Shown here: positions 27,112 through 36,141 of the stretch, piece by piece
Layout: every line of letters begins with the position of its first letter
Numbering within the stretch: position 1 is the first letter of the stretch
Source of the DNA: Ottowia sp. oral taxon 894
GTDB lineage: Bacteria > Pseudomonadota > Gammaproteobacteria > Burkholderiales > Burkholderiaceae_C
Assembly (NCBI RefSeq): GCF_001262075.1
Contig: NZ_CP012073.1
Location: forward strand, 248,001-312,000
Direction: 5' to 3'
Length of the DNA stretch: 64,000 bases
Made by a program: the position numbers and the translations under genes
The notes under the pieces: model-generated
Database searches by the model: none
What the model was told of the DNA's origin: nothing
Seen by the model: only the letters and a program-made list of their open reading frames with translations

Positions 27112-27537
27112 ATGTCTAAACACACTACTCAGATTGAGAAAATAAAAAGGCTGCATGGAAAAAGAAAGAAGCAGGCTATATTTTATCTATGGGAGCATCT
27201 GTGGGATGAACCTCTTGATAGCAACGACATTTCATACATAAGAAACAATATCTTATCATTGTATCCGAGCCTAAATTTTGACCAAAAACACGCTGCTCTC
27301 CAGGTTTTATTAAGACTTCATTGTGCTGACAGCGTTGTTGAAAGTTTGGTTTTTGATTATTTAGGTCAAATCTATGAAAAATATACCGGAATAGCTTTTC
27401 TTATGTCAAACTATCTTTACGTTATGAATGGTTTTAGACAAGAAAATGGGGCCATTGATATTGGCCCCTGGGAACTGGACAAAACTTTTGCGGAAGTGCG
27501 TAAAAGGCTGAAAGAAGGCAATTCACCTTATCTTTGA
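27112..27537 (+). CDS. Intact orphan MSKH-type immunity gene
   Basis: A 141-residue soluble, helix-rich protein (MSKHTTQIEKIKRLHGKRKK at the start; ALQVLLRLHCADSVV in the middle). Two truncated versions occur at 19607 and 24761, so this is the surviving full-length member at the end of the array. Its cognate toxin is absent; only about 20 codons of tail remain upstream. Keeping an immunity gene without its toxin is common in polymorphic toxin arrays and protects against kin carrying that toxin. The family is not recognised and the role is inferred. Confidence 0.65.
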   Translation: MSKHTTQIEKIKRLHGKRKKQAIFYLWEHLWDEPLDSNDISYIRNNILSLYPSLNFDQKHAALQVLLRLHCADSVVESLVFDYLGQIYEKYTGIAFLMSNYLYVMNGFRQENGAIDIGPWELDKTFAEVRKRLKEGNSPYL

Positions 27538-27710
27538 AATATTGCCGCCTTGCCACTCAAAGAAGGTTTGCCTGCTGATGACTTCAATCATGCCACCATG
27601 AACAGCAGTGCGAGAAAAAGGCTTCGCCTCATTTCGTTGCGGGAGAATGATCCCGCAATCAAGGCCGGATTCACCAAGACTGTCAATGCTGCATCACCAG
27701 CCTCTTGCCA

Positions 27711-27799
27711 CATCAAAAGCAGGAGCAAATTCAACCCTATTAAAAAGCCATTTGTCGCAGTAAGTACGGGGACTTCATGCTATCAATCAAGGAGCAAAT
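27711..27799 (+). repeat. Dispersed intergenic repeat, copy E, at the right edge of the cassette array
   Basis: Starts ATCAAAAGCAGGAGCAAATTC, same centre (CATTTGTCGCAGTAAG) and box (TACGGGGACTTCATGC) as copy D, end TATCAATCAAGGAGCAAATC. Similarity to copy D continues about 40 bp beyond the repeat. Confidence 0.85.
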
Positions 27800-28455
27800 C
27801 AGACGGCTTCTTTGAACCTTGTTTACCTTGCATCTGTTACGCGTCCGGCATGCTGGATTCAACAGTGCTTGGTGTCATTCAACATGGTTTAGCCAGTTTG
27901 AGTATTGTTCAATTTATTTTGCTGTTGGGCGTGCAATGATCTTCCACTTGCAGTTTCCATATGGATTCATGTTATTTCATGATTCCACGGAGATTCCATT
28001 CGTCCGTTTTAAAATGGCGGGGGGTGATTGTTGCGGACAATTTGCTTGCTTATTATGAATGCGGGTTGGGTTTCGTGCGGCAGAGAGAGAACTTGTTTTC
28101 CTGTGCCGTTCGCCATTTTATCTGCTGCATAGCTGCTTCCAGCGGTCGTGAATAAAATCTGGAAGATGCGTAATTCAATGAATGGATCGCATGTCAAGAC
28201 AACTAAGACCCCGGGAAAAGCCCGCCGCGCAGCAGCATGGCTGTGCGCTGCGCTTATGGGCTGTGAGTTAGTTCACCAAGGCATGCGCGAAACCGGGTGA
28301 GGGCTCCGGGGCCGTTGGCAAGGCCTGTTTTCAGAAAATGAATGGCCCGTGTGGTCTGGTAGGGTTAGAGGTTGCGGTTATCGTTTTAGGCATGAATGGG
28401 AGCGATGCCGCTTGGCCAGGCGCTTTCGTCTGAGACTGTTTTTTCAGGAGATGTC
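27800..28455 (+). other. Intergenic region, no supported gene
   Basis: About 650 bp between the array's right edge and the MFS gene. Several short open frames lack ribosome binding sites and relatives. Composition changes from AT-rich to GC-rich at about 28200, probably the border between accessory and core DNA. Confidence 0.45.
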
Positions 28456-29709
28456 ATGAGCAGTATTTCCCTTGTATCTGGTCCTGCGGCGGCGCCCGTG
28501 TCGCGCAACCGCCTGTTGCTGACTTCCGGCCTGGGCTGGATGTTTGACGCGCTGGACGTGGGGCTGCTGGCCTTTGTGCTGGCTGCCTTGCAGGCTGCCT
28601 GGGGGCTGAGCCGCGCGGAGATGGGCTGGCTGGGCGCGGTCAATTCCATAGGCATGGCCGTGGGCGCGGTGGCGTTCGGGCTGATGGCTGACCGCGTGGG
28701 GCGCAAGCGCGTGTTCATCGCCACGCTGCTGCTGTTTGCTGCGGCCAGCGGCTTGTCGGCGCTGTGCGTATCGCTGGCGGCGCTGGTGGCGTTGCGCTTT
28801 TTCATTGGCATGGGGCTGGGCGGCGAGTTGCCGGTGGCAGCCACTTATGTGGCCGAGCGTGTGCCTGCCCATGAGCGCGGCCGCGTGGTGGTTTTGCTGG
28901 AGAGTTTCTGGGCCGCAGGCTGGCTGCTGGCGGCGCTGATCGCCTATTTCGTGATGCCCCTGTTCGCGGCTGACATGGGCTGGCGCGTGGCCTTGCTGCT
29001 GGGGGCGCTGCCTGCTTTTTATGCGCTGTACCTGCGCCGCAAGCTGCCAGCGGACGCGCCAGCTGGCGCCGCCCAGCGCTTGCCGTGGCTGCGGCGCTTG
29101 GCGGCCTTGTGGTCGGCGCCGCATCGCCGCGCCACGCTCATGCTGTGGGTGCTGTGGTTCACGGTGGTGCTGTCGTACTACGGCATGTTCCTGTGGCTGC
29201 CCAGCGTGATGGTGAGCAAGGGTTTTGAACTCATTCAGAGCTTTGAATACGTGTTGCTGATGACGCTGGCGCAGTTGCCAGGCTATTTCAGCGCGGCCTG
29301 GCTGATTGAGCGCATGGGCCGCAAGTTCGTGCTGGTGGGCTACCTGATGGGCACAGCGGGCAGCGCCTGGGCTTTTGGCAACGCTGGCTACGATGCGACG
29401 CTGCTGTTTTCAGGCGCGATGCTGTCTTTCTTCAACCTGGGCGCGTGGGGCGCTTTGTATGCCTACACGCCTGAGAACTATCCCGCCGCCATTCGCGCCA
29501 GCGGCGCAGGCGCAGCGGCAGCCGTTGGCCGCATGGGCGGCGTGCTGGGGCCGCTGGCCATTCCCGTGCTGGGCGGCTGGGGCTGGAGCACAAGCGCCAT
29601 CTTCACGTTCTTCGCTCTCACCATTGCCACCGGTGCGCTGGCCGTGGCTTTTCTGGGGCGTGAGACGCAGGGGCTGACGCTGGATGCGCCTGAAGGCCAG
29701 CAGCCCTGA
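28456..29709 (+). CDS. MFS transporter, NiaP/YceI-like metabolite permease
   Basis: A 417-residue major facilitator protein. The ATG at 28456 was chosen because AGGAG lies five bases upstream. It has twelve hydrophobic segments. The first helix contains SGLGWMFDALDVGLLAF, a pattern of the NiaP/aromatic-acid branch with an intramembrane Asp. The loop 2-3 signature appears as GLMADRVGRKRVF, and a second copy as ERMGRKFVLVG. Substrates in this branch are organic or aromatic acids such as nicotinate; the actual one cannot be told. It stands alone, with an IS5 remnant downstream. Confidence 0.88.
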   Translation: MSSISLVSGPAAAPVSRNRLLLTSGLGWMFDALDVGLLAFVLAALQAAWGLSRAEMGWLGAVNSIGMAVGAVAFGLMADRVGRKRVFIATLLLFAAASGLSALCVSLAALVALRFFIGMGLGGELPVAATYVAERVPAHERGRVVVLLESFWAAGWLLAALIAYFVMPLFAADMGWRVALLLGALPAFYALYLRRKLPADAPAGAAQRLPWLRRLAALWSAPHRRATLMLWVLWFTVVLSYYGMFLWLPSVMVSKGFELIQSFEYVLLMTLAQLPGYFSAAWLIERMGRKFVLVGYLMGTAGSAWAFGNAGYDATLLFSGAMLSFFNLGAWGALYAYTPENYPAAIRASGAGAAAAVGRMGGVLGPLAIPVLGGWGWSTSAIFTFFALTIATGALAVAFLGRETQGLTLDAPEGQQP

Positions 29710-29749
29710 GAGCCAGTCCCAAAAATCATCCCGGAAGCCTGACCGTGCA

Positions 29750-29932
29750 CCGAATGCAAGCGATCTTCGCGAATGCTTCGGCTGAAGAGGGCCGTGACCC
29801 CGTAGCCCTGGCTCAGTCTTCTCGATTGACTCAGCCAAGCAAAGGCTCTCTCCTCAATTCAGCGTTTGAGCAATACCTTGAAGATGTGTTGCTGGCAGCG
29901 CTTGATCTCCTGCATGTTCCATCCGAACATGC
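29750..29932 (-). mobile_element. IS5-family transposase remnant, C-terminal part
   Basis: Reverse-strand translation gives FGWNMQEIKRCQQHIFKVLLKR, a TGA where Trp is expected, then IEERAFAWLSQSRRLSQGY. This matches the end of IS5-type DDE transposases (KRW-VER-FAWL-RRL). It begins directly beyond the hpnD stop codon. There are no terminal inverted repeats or intact frame. Confidence 0.65.
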
Positions 29933-29934
29933 TC

Positions 29935-30777
29935 TCAGAACCGCCCCAGTGCCTGCATCTTCCAGGCCAGCCAGAGCTTGCGCAGGGGCGTGAGGCTGAT
30001 GCGCTGGTGCAGCACCTGGAAGTTTTCGGCCTGCACTTCATCCAGCAAGGTGCGGTAGATGCTGGCCATCATCAGGCCGGGCTTTTGGGCGCGGCGGTCG
30101 GCGTCGGGCAGCAGGGCCAGGGCCTCGTCGTAGCAGCGGCGGGCGCGGTCGGCCTGAAATTGCATGAGCGCCACAAAGCGCGGCGAGTGCGCGCGGTTGG
30201 TGATTTCGTGCGCTTTCACATCGAACTGCTGAAGCTCATTGATGGGCAGGTAGATGCGGCCGCGCATGGCGTCGTCGCCCACGTCGCGGATGATGTTGGT
30301 CAGTTGCAGCGCCAGGCCCAGTTTGTGCGCGTAGGCGGTGGTGGCCTCTTGCGTCTGGCCGAAGATGCGGGCGGCCACTTCGCCCACCACGCCCGCCACC
30401 AGGTGGCAGTAGCGCTCCAGCGCGGGAAAGTCCAGATAGCGCGTTTGCGTCAAATCCATCTCGCAGCCTTCAATCACGGCCAGCAGGTGGCGGCTTTCGA
30501 TGCCGTAGGCGGCGGCGTGGGGCATGAGCGCCTGCATGGCCGGGTGCGTGGCCTGGCCCGCGAAGGCGCGCGCCACTTCGCCGCGCCACCAGGCCAGCTT
30601 GCTGGCGGCCACGCCCGCGTCGCTGACTTCATCCACCACGTCATCGACTTCGCGGCAGAAGGCGTAGAACGCGGTGATGGCCGCACGCCGGGGCGGCGGC
30701 AGAAACAAAAAGGCGTAATAGAAGCTGCTGCCGGAGGCGGCGGCCTTTTGCTGAACGTACTCTTGCGGGGTGCTCAT
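29935..30777 (-). CDS. hpnD: Presqualene diphosphate synthase HpnD
   Basis: A 280-residue squalene/phytoene synthase family enzyme. The start is the ATG at 30777 (MSTPQEYVQQKAA); the longer frame upstream lacks family similarity. The motifs are complete: YAFLFLPPPRR, the aspartate-rich FCREVDDVVDE, a LTQTRY segment and the second aspartate motif LTNIIRDVGDDA. HpnD condenses two farnesyl diphosphates to presqualene diphosphate, which HpnC converts to hydroxysqualene. Its partner gene is 29 kb away. It is divergent from pssA, and IS5 debris abuts its 3' end. Confidence 0.92.
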   Translation of the reverse strand: MSTPQEYVQQKAAASGSSFYYAFLFLPPPRRAAITAFYAFCREVDDVVDEVSDAGVAASKLAWWRGEVARAFAGQATHPAMQALMPHAAAYGIESRHLLAVIEGCEMDLTQTRYLDFPALERYCHLVAGVVGEVAARIFGQTQEATTAYAHKLGLALQLTNIIRDVGDDAMRGRIYLPINELQQFDVKAHEITNRAHSPRFVALMQFQADRARRCYDEALALLPDADRRAQKPGLMMASIYRTLLDEVQAENFQVLHQRISLTPLRKLWLAWKMQALGRF

Positions 30778-30955
30778 GGGCGGCGGCTCGTGGGCGGCTT
30801 GTGGGAAGGGGCCGATTCTTGCATTCGGCGCCAGTCCTTTTGGCGAAGGCGGTTTTCCGCTCGCTACACTGGCCGGCTTGCCGGGTGGGCAGCGCAGGCG
30901 TTCGCGCTGGCGCAGGCCTGCCTGGCGAGATTCCCAGAGACAAGGCCGCCCCAGC

Positions 30956-31870
30956 ATGCAAGATTCGCAAACGCCTGAAAACCACCCGCGTTCCCCCGCG
31001 CCTTTTCCGGCGTCTCCGCCAGCGCCTGCCGCACCAGCGGGCGTGCGCCGCCTGCGCAAGGGCATCTACATCGTGCCCAACTCCATCACGCTGGCGGCGC
31101 TGTTTTGCGGCTTTTACGCCATCGTCATGGCCATCAACGGACGCTTTGACTACGCCACCACCAGCATCTTCGCCGCCATGATTCTGGACGGCATGGATGG
31201 GCGCGCCGCCCGCATGATGCACGCGCAAAGCGCCTTTGGCGAGCAAATGGATTCGCTGTGCGACATGGTCAGCTTCGGCGTGGCTCCTGCGCTGGTGGCC
31301 TACGAATGGGCGCTGCGCCCGCTGGGGCGCTGGGGCTGGATCGCCGCCTTCGTGTACTGCGCGTGCGCGGCGCTGCGGCTGGCGCGCTTCAACGTCAATA
31401 CGGCGGTGGTGGACAAGCGCTACTTCCAGGGCCTGCCCTCGCCCGCCGCCGCCGCGCTGGTGGGCGGCTTCATCTGGCTGACCAGCGCCATGCTGCTGGC
31501 GCACAAGGATGTGCCCATCTTCCGCAGCCTGTTCACCCTGCTGGGCGGCGCGCCGCTGGAGCGCGGCGATCTCTCCTGGACGCTCTTTGGCATCACCTTG
31601 CTGGCAGGGCTGACCATGGTGACCAACATTCCCTACTACAGCTTCAAGGATCTGGGCGGACGCCGCAGCATGCCTTTCGTGATGCTGGTGCTGGTGGCGC
31701 TGCTGCTGGCCGTCATCAGCATCGAACCGGCCACCATGCTGTTTTTGCTCTTCGTCGGCTACGCGCTCTCGGGCTATCTGATTTACGCCTGGCGCAAAGC
31801 CACAGGGCAGCACGCCAGCATCGTGAGCACCTCGACCGAAGAACCGGACGAACAGGGCCTGCACCGCTGA
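30956..31870 (+). CDS. pssA: CDP-diacylglycerol-serine O-phosphatidyltransferase
   Basis: A 304-residue membrane enzyme from the ATG at 30956. It makes phosphatidylserine from CDP-diacylglycerol and serine, the first step towards phosphatidylethanolamine. The CDP-alcohol phosphotransferase signature DG-x2-AR-x8-G-x3-D-x3-D is complete in [13 protein letters not shown]...[15 protein letters not shown]. About eight hydrophobic segments follow or surround it. The N-terminal 30 residues are proline-rich and poorly conserved. In many Burkholderiales pssA sits beside psd; here the neighbours are hpnD (divergent) and a VOC-family gene 62 bp downstream. Confidence 0.92.
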   Translation: MQDSQTPENHPRSPAPFPASPPAPAAPAGVRRLRKGIYIVPNSITLAALFCGFYAIVMAINGRFDYATTSIFAAMILDGMDGRAARMMHAQSAFGEQMDSLCDMVSFGVAPALVAYEWALRPLGRWGWIAAFVYCACAALRLARFNVNTAVVDKRYFQGLPSPAAAALVGGFIWLTSAMLLAHKDVPIFRSLFTLLGGAPLERGDLSWTLFGITLLAGLTMVTNIPYYSFKDLGGRRSMPFVMLVLVALLLAVISIEPATMLFLLFVGYALSGYLIYAWRKATGQHASIVSTSTEEPDEQGLHR

Positions 31871-31932
31871 CGTCCCCTCCTCTTTTTCCGCGCTGCGGCG
31901 CGCCACTCAAGCCACTTCAAGGAGACAAACAC

Positions 31933-32409
31933 ATGACCTCGCCACGCCCCTTCAAGGTTCTGGGCATTCAGCAAATCGCCATTGGCGGCCCCAGCAAGCA
32001 GCGCCTGCAACAACTGTGGGTGCACATGCTGGGCCTGCAAGTCACAGGCACGTTCAAAAGCGAGCGCGAGAACGTGGATGAAGACATCTGCGCCATGGGC
32101 AGCGGCCCCTTCAAGGTGGAAGTTGATCTGATGCAGCCGCTGGACGAGCATAAAAAGCCCGCCGTTCACGCCACCCCGCTCAACCACGTGGGGCTGTGGA
32201 TTGACGACTTGCCCAAGGCCGTGGAATGGCTCACGGCGCAAGGCGTGCGCTTTGCGCCCGGCGGCATCCGCAAAGGCGCGGCGGGCTACGACATCACCTT
32301 TTTGCACCCCAAGGCCAGCGAGGAATTTCCCATTGCCGGCGAAGGCGTGCTGATCGAGCTGGTCCAGGCCCCGCCCGAAGTGGTGGCAGCGTTTGCCAAG
32401 CTGGCCTGA
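31933..32409 (+). CDS. VOC-superfamily (glyoxalase/bleomycin resistance) protein
   Basis: A 158-residue protein with two VOC half-domains. [10 protein letters not shown] opens the first and [18 protein letters not shown] the second; a C-terminal [10 protein letters not shown] carries the glutamate that binds metal in relatives such as methylmalonyl-CoA epimerase and glyoxalase I. The first-half metal position looks less canonical (QIAIGG rather than H). A strong AAGGAG ribosome binding site precedes the ATG. Lactoylglutathione lyase or epimerase activity is possible, but the substrate is not evident. Confidence 0.85.
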   Translation: MTSPRPFKVLGIQQIAIGGPSKQRLQQLWVHMLGLQVTGTFKSERENVDEDICAMGSGPFKVEVDLMQPLDEHKKPAVHATPLNHVGLWIDDLPKAVEWLTAQGVRFAPGGIRKGAAGYDITFLHPKASEEFPIAGEGVLIELVQAPPEVVAAFAKLA

Positions 32410-32450
32410 ACGGCGTTTTCAGGCCAGCGCAGCGCCTGCCCGTTTGACTT

Positions 32451-32534
32451 GAAAACAGGAGCAAATTCAGCGGGGTGAAAAAGCCGTCTCGCGCAGGCTT
32501 CACTAGGACATCATGCTCCTGAAACAAGAGCGTC
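32451..32534 (+). repeat. Dispersed intergenic repeat, copy F
   Basis: Starts GAAAACAGGAGCAAATTCAG, centre CTCGCGCAGG, box CACTAGGACATCATGC, end CTCCTGAAACAAGAGCG. It lies between the VOC gene and a convergent outer-membrane-like gene. Confidence 0.85.
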
Positions 32535-32579
32535 AATCACCCTGCTGGATCTGTCTTCGGCCCTGTTTGGGGCGGGTTT

Positions 32580-33143
32580 TCAGAAGCTGTAATTGAGCTG
32601 GAACATCAGGGCGGATTTGCCCAGCACGTTCACCTGGGCGCCAATGTGCGGAGTGAAGTTGTAGCCCACCGCCGGAATGATGGTGACAGCCCAGCCGCTG
32701 GAAGTGTTCAGCGGAATCTTGCGGTGAAAGGGCTTTTTGTAGCCGTGCAGCACGCCGCCCGTGAGCTTGAAAAACACGCCGGGCGCGGCGCGCAGGGGCG
32801 TGAAGCGCCAGCCGTAGTACAGATATTGGCTGGGCTGGCCAAATGAATTGCTGAACAGGGCCAGCCCTGCCACGCTGCGGCCCGCCAGCCGTTTTTCAGC
32901 CTGCACCAGCCAGACGTAGGAGTGTTTGACGTCCGGCTCGAATTCGTGCTTTTTCTTCGCTTCCGAAAAATGGTAGGTGTAAGGGGCGTAGCCGAAAGTC
33001 CAGCCCGAAAAAATGGAATCGGAATGGGAGTCGGGGGCGGCTTCAGGAGCGGCGGAGGCGGCCAGCGCCAGGGCGGGCGCGGCCAGCCACAGCCCCAAGG
33101 CCGCCTGCGCGAATTTCGATTTGAGGTTCATTGCCAGTTTCAT
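32580..33143 (-). CDS. Putative outer-membrane beta-barrel protein
   Basis: A 187-residue exported protein with a signal peptide (KFAQAALGLWLAAPALALAA) and alternating amphipathic strands. It ends in an aromatic-rich LMFQLNYSF, the terminal Phe being the usual signal for outer-membrane insertion. An internal GLALFSNSFGQPSQYLYYGW segment resembles small barrel proteins in Comamonadaceae that automated annotation labels inconsistently (sn-glycerol-3-phosphate transporter or PagP-like). No enzymatic residues can be assigned. A second ATG at 33131 is an alternative start. Confidence 0.6.
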   Translation of the reverse strand: MKLAMNLKSKFAQAALGLWLAAPALALAASAAPEAAPDSHSDSIFSGWTFGYAPYTYHFSEAKKKHEFEPDVKHSYVWLVQAEKRLAGRSVAGLALFSNSFGQPSQYLYYGWRFTPLRAAPGVFFKLTGGVLHGYKKPFHRKIPLNTSSGWAVTIIPAVGYNFTPHIGAQVNVLGKSALMFQLNYSF

Positions 33144-33435
33144 CGGCCAGCTTTTCGTGTTTGAAGGCTCTTTCAGGCCAGCCGCAATCGTGAAAAGCGG
33201 GGGATTATCCACGGCGCTTCGCTGTGCGCGCGGCATGAAAAAGCGCCAAATTGCATCCATGAATGGCCATTCGTGAATGGGCGCATTCGTGCATGCCATG
33301 CGCAATACCCGCAATCATTTCATGCAGCCCGCGCGAAAACCCCGCAAGACCGGCGCCTGCGTGGCCGCAGGCAAAATCCGCCATCCGGAAACCGCCACGG
33401 AAACTTCCGCGCCCCTTCCCACGAACGCTCGCCTG

Positions 33436-34134
33436 ATGCCTACGCCTGCCGAACTTGCCGCCGCCGTGCTCGACGCCCTGCCGCAAACGCAGTGCCGCCG
33501 CTGCGGCTATGACGATTGCGCGGCCTACGCCTACGCCATTGCCCATGAGGGCGCGCCCATCAACCAGTGTTCGCCGGGCGGGCAGGAAGGCATCGTGCGG
33601 CTGGCGGCGCTCACGGGGCGGCCCGCCGTGCCGCTCAACCCTGAAAACGGCAGCGAAGCGCCGCGCCAGGTGGCGGTGATTGATGAAGACTGGTGCATCG
33701 GCTGCACGCTGTGCGTGAAAGCCTGCCCGGTGGACTGCATCGTGGGCGGCAGCAAACGCATGCACACCGTGATCGAGGCCGACTGCACCGGCTGCGGCCT
33801 GTGCGTGAGCGCCTGCCCGGTGGACTGCATTGCCATGCAAGACGTAACGGCCCCGCTCACGGGCTGGCAGGCCTGGTCGCCCGCACAGGCGGCGAAGGCG
33901 CGCGCCGAATACGCCGCCACGCAGGCGCGCCGCCAGCGCGGCGCACAGGCGCAGGCCAGCCGGCTCCAGGCCCAGTCGCCTGAGAAGTTGGCTGTTTCGC
34001 CGCCAGCATCGCCCGCGTCCGCATCGCCCTTGTCTCCATCGCCTTCAACCGCATCGCCCGATGCCCGCCGCGCCATCATTGAAGCGGCCATGGCGCGCGC
34101 CCGGGCCGCCGCTGCCGCTGCGGCCCTGAAATAA
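33436..34134 (+). CDS. RnfB-like iron-sulfur ferredoxin protein, orphan
   Basis: A 232-residue protein starting at the ATG at 33436. The N-terminus has the four-cysteine Fe-S domain of RnfB ([16 protein letters not shown]...NQCSPGG). It is followed by two ferredoxin clusters, [15 protein letters not shown] and [15 protein letters not shown], that bind two [4Fe-4S] centres. The usual RnfB membrane anchor is missing and the last 90 residues are Ala/Ser/Pro-rich. None of rnfACDGE is nearby, so it is probably a stand-alone soluble electron carrier, as often found in beta-proteobacteria. The longer upstream frame to 33277 has no support. Confidence 0.85.
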   Translation: MPTPAELAAAVLDALPQTQCRRCGYDDCAAYAYAIAHEGAPINQCSPGGQEGIVRLAALTGRPAVPLNPENGSEAPRQVAVIDEDWCIGCTLCVKACPVDCIVGGSKRMHTVIEADCTGCGLCVSACPVDCIAMQDVTAPLTGWQAWSPAQAAKARAEYAATQARRQRGAQAQASRLQAQSPEKLAVSPPASPASASPLSPSPSTASPDARRAIIEAAMARARAAAAAAALK

Positions 34135-34169
34135 TCCTTTCTTTTCCCACGTTCCGAAACGCCTGAAAC

Positions 34170-34406
34170 ATGCCGATCGCCAACTTCTTCCGCCGCCCGC
34201 ACTACACGTCAGACGCCACGCAGTTCCTGAACGAACTCAAGGCCCAGCGCCCCTGGCTGGATGCCGCCCAGCAACAGGGCCGCGCCTTGTTGTGGGACAA
34301 GGAGATTGACCGCCAGCAGCAGGCCGATATGCGCGCGGGCCGCGTGGCCCAGCCCAGCTACGTGTACTACCCGATGGGCAATTTCGGCAAAAGCAGGCAA
34401 GGCTGA
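34170..34406 (+). CDS. DUF3460 family protein
   Basis: A 78-residue protein beginning MPIANFFRRPHYTSDATQFL and containing RALLWDKEIDRQQQADMRAG, the pattern of DUF3460. This small family is largely confined to beta-proteobacteria and usually lies just before scpA, as here. Its function is unknown. It begins 35 bp after rnfB. Confidence 0.85.
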   Translation: MPIANFFRRPHYTSDATQFLNELKAQRPWLDAAQQQGRALLWDKEIDRQQQADMRAGRVAQPSYVYYPMGNFGKSRQG

Positions 34407-34510
34407 AATAGCGGGCAATTCGCGCGCCCCTGGCTGTTCTCAAGCCGGAGGCCCTGACGCCATGCCAGCTCGCGCCGCTCCTTTCATATTGAAAAAGCCC
34501 GCTGGCCCCC

Positions 34511-35395
34511 GTGGAATGGGCGCGAGCCGCTATCAAAACCGCAGCAACAACCGCCGCCGTGCAGCCTGCCAACACCTTGCCTGAAACGCACGCGCGGCCC
34601 GCCCCGCCGGAGGCAGACGCCAGCCTGGCCGTGGCGCGCCTTTATGGCGAGCCGCTGCTCGCGCTGCCGCAAGACCTGTACATCCCGCCAGACGCGCTGG
34701 AAGTCTTTCTCGAAGCCTTTGAAGGCCCGCTTGACCTGCTGCTCTACCTCATACGGCGGCAGAACTTCAACATTCTTGACATCCCGATGGCCGCCGTCAC
34801 GCGGCAATACCTGGGCTACGTGGAAGAAATCCGCAACCGCAATCTGGAGCTGGCGGCCGAATACCTGCTCATGGCTGCCACGCTGATTGAAATCAAGTCG
34901 CGCATGCTGTTGCCGCCCGTGAAAACGGCAGATGACCAAGAGCCTGAAGACCCGCGCGCCGCGCTGGTGCGCCGCCTGCTTGAATACGAGCGCATCAAGC
35001 TCGCCGCCGCGCGGCTGGGCGAGGTGGCGCAGCGCGACTTCATCACCGCCCAAATCCACGTGGAGCAGGCGCTGGATCCGGACTTCGCGCAGGTGGACCC
35101 GGCTGACTTGCAGCAGGCCTGGCGCGCCATCCTGCGCCGCGCGCGTCTGGTGCAAAGCCACCGCATCACCCGCGAAGAACTCAGCGTGCGCGAGCACATG
35201 AGCCTGGTGCTCAAAAAGCTGCAAGGCCGGCGCTTTGCCCCGTTTGAAGAACTGTTTGACCTCACGCGCGGCGCTCCCGTGCTTGTGGTCACCTTCATCG
35301 CCTTGCTGGAACTGGCCAAGGAGGCGCTGGTGGAAATCACGCAAGCCGAAGCCTACGCGCCCATTTACGTGCGCCTGGCATTCACGCCCGCCTGA
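34511..35395 (+). CDS. scpA: Segregation and condensation protein A
   Basis: A 294-residue kleisin. ScpA bridges the SMC heads and, with ScpB, forms the condensin that organises the chromosome. The N-terminal kleisin motif is clear: FEGPLDLLLYLIRRQNFNILDIPM, followed by EYLLMAATLIEIKSRMLLP. The start is uncertain: a GTG at 34511 without a good ribosome binding site opens a 36-residue extension of low similarity, while an in-frame GTG at 34559 would shorten it. The region before PLLALPQDLYIPPDALEVF is poorly conserved in relatives. No scpB lies in the window. Confidence 0.88.
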   Translation: MEWARAAIKTAATTAAVQPANTLPETHARPAPPEADASLAVARLYGEPLLALPQDLYIPPDALEVFLEAFEGPLDLLLYLIRRQNFNILDIPMAAVTRQYLGYVEEIRNRNLELAAEYLLMAATLIEIKSRMLLPPVKTADDQEPEDPRAALVRRLLEYERIKLAAARLGEVAQRDFITAQIHVEQALDPDFAQVDPADLQQAWRAILRRARLVQSHRITREELSVREHMSLVLKKLQGRRFAPFEELFDLTRGAPVLVVTFIALLELAKEALVEITQAEAYAPIYVRLAFTPA

Positions 35396-35550
35396 AAACC
35401 TGCTCACGAAGTCCATTCGTGATTGTGAAAAGCGCGGATCCGGGCGACCTGCTGCGTTGCAAATCTTCGCTGAGCCACACCAGGCAGACTCTGAACAGCC
35501 TCTCAGCCCTGGTTCCAGAGCGGCATGTCAGACCGGGGCGCAAAGGCACA

Positions 35551-36141
35551 ATGCGGCTCATGCCCGCTTCTGCCATTCATTACTGCCGCCGCTGTGGCGC
35601 GCCGACCGCCAGGCGTCTGCCGGATGATGGCGACACGCGCCAGCGCGATGTGTGCACGGCCTGCGGTCTGGTGCATTACCAGAACCCGCTGCTGGTGGTG
35701 GGCACGCTGCCTTTCGCGCCCGATGGGCGCGTGCTGCTGTGCCAGCGCGATATAGAGCCGCGCAAAGGGCTGTGGACGCTGCCGGCGGGGTTCATGGAGC
35801 TGGGCGAGACGCTGCGCGGCGGCGCACTGCGTGAAACCAGCGAGGAAGCCGCGCTGGAGGCAGGGCGGCATGTGCGCCCGGGGGCGCTGTTTTCCGTGAT
35901 CAGCGTGCCGCGAGTGGGGCAGGTGCATGTGTTTTACCTGGCCCCGCTGCTGGAGGAATGCCTGCGGCAGGGCCTGCCCGGCGGCTTCGGGCATGAAACG
36001 CGGCAAACGCGCCTGTTTGCCGAAAGCCAGGTGCCCTGGCCGCAGCTGGCCTTTGAGACGGTGCGGCTGACGTTGCAGCATTTTTTTGACGACTGGCGCG
36101 CGGGCCGCTTGGGTGTGCATGAGCAGGAGCTGCCGTCATGA
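35551..36141 (+). CDS. NUDIX hydrolase with N-terminal zinc ribbon
   Basis: A 196-residue protein. Two CxxC pairs (YCRRCGAP and CTACGLVHYQNP) form a zinc ribbon. The NUDIX box G-x5-E-x7-RE-x-EE is complete in GFMELGETLRGGALRETSEEAAL. It hydrolyses a nucleoside diphosphate linked to some other group; the zinc ribbon followed by YQNP places it in the widespread NudC-like/ADP-ribose pyrophosphatase-like group. The last codons overlap aat (ATGA), so the two are co-translated. An ATG nine bases downstream (35560) is an alternative start. The 155 bp upstream hold no gene. Confidence 0.88.
   Translation: MRLMPASAIHYCRRCGAPTARRLPDDGDTRQRDVCTACGLVHYQNPLLVVGTLPFAPDGRVLLCQRDIEPRKGLWTLPAGFMELGETLRGGALRETSEEAALEAGRHVRPGALFSVISVPRVGQVHVFYLAPLLEECLRQGLPGGFGHETRQTRLFAESQVPWPQLAFETVRLTLQHFFDDWRAGRLGVHEQELPS

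Noticed and set aside
14044-27537. Interpretation of the array as an Rhs or CdiA locus.
   Set aside because: There are no YD/Rhs repeats, no filamentous haemagglutinin repeats, no TpsB partner and no VENN motif; only the modular logic is shared.
28190-28400. GC-rich stretch considered as a structured RNA such as RNase P RNA or tmRNA.
   Set aside because: None of the conserved core sequences of these RNAs could be found.
34484-34550. A possible further repeat copy at the start of scpA.
   Set aside because: Only GTGGAATGGGCGCGAG is shared with copy G, and the ends are not recognisable, so it is left out of the family.
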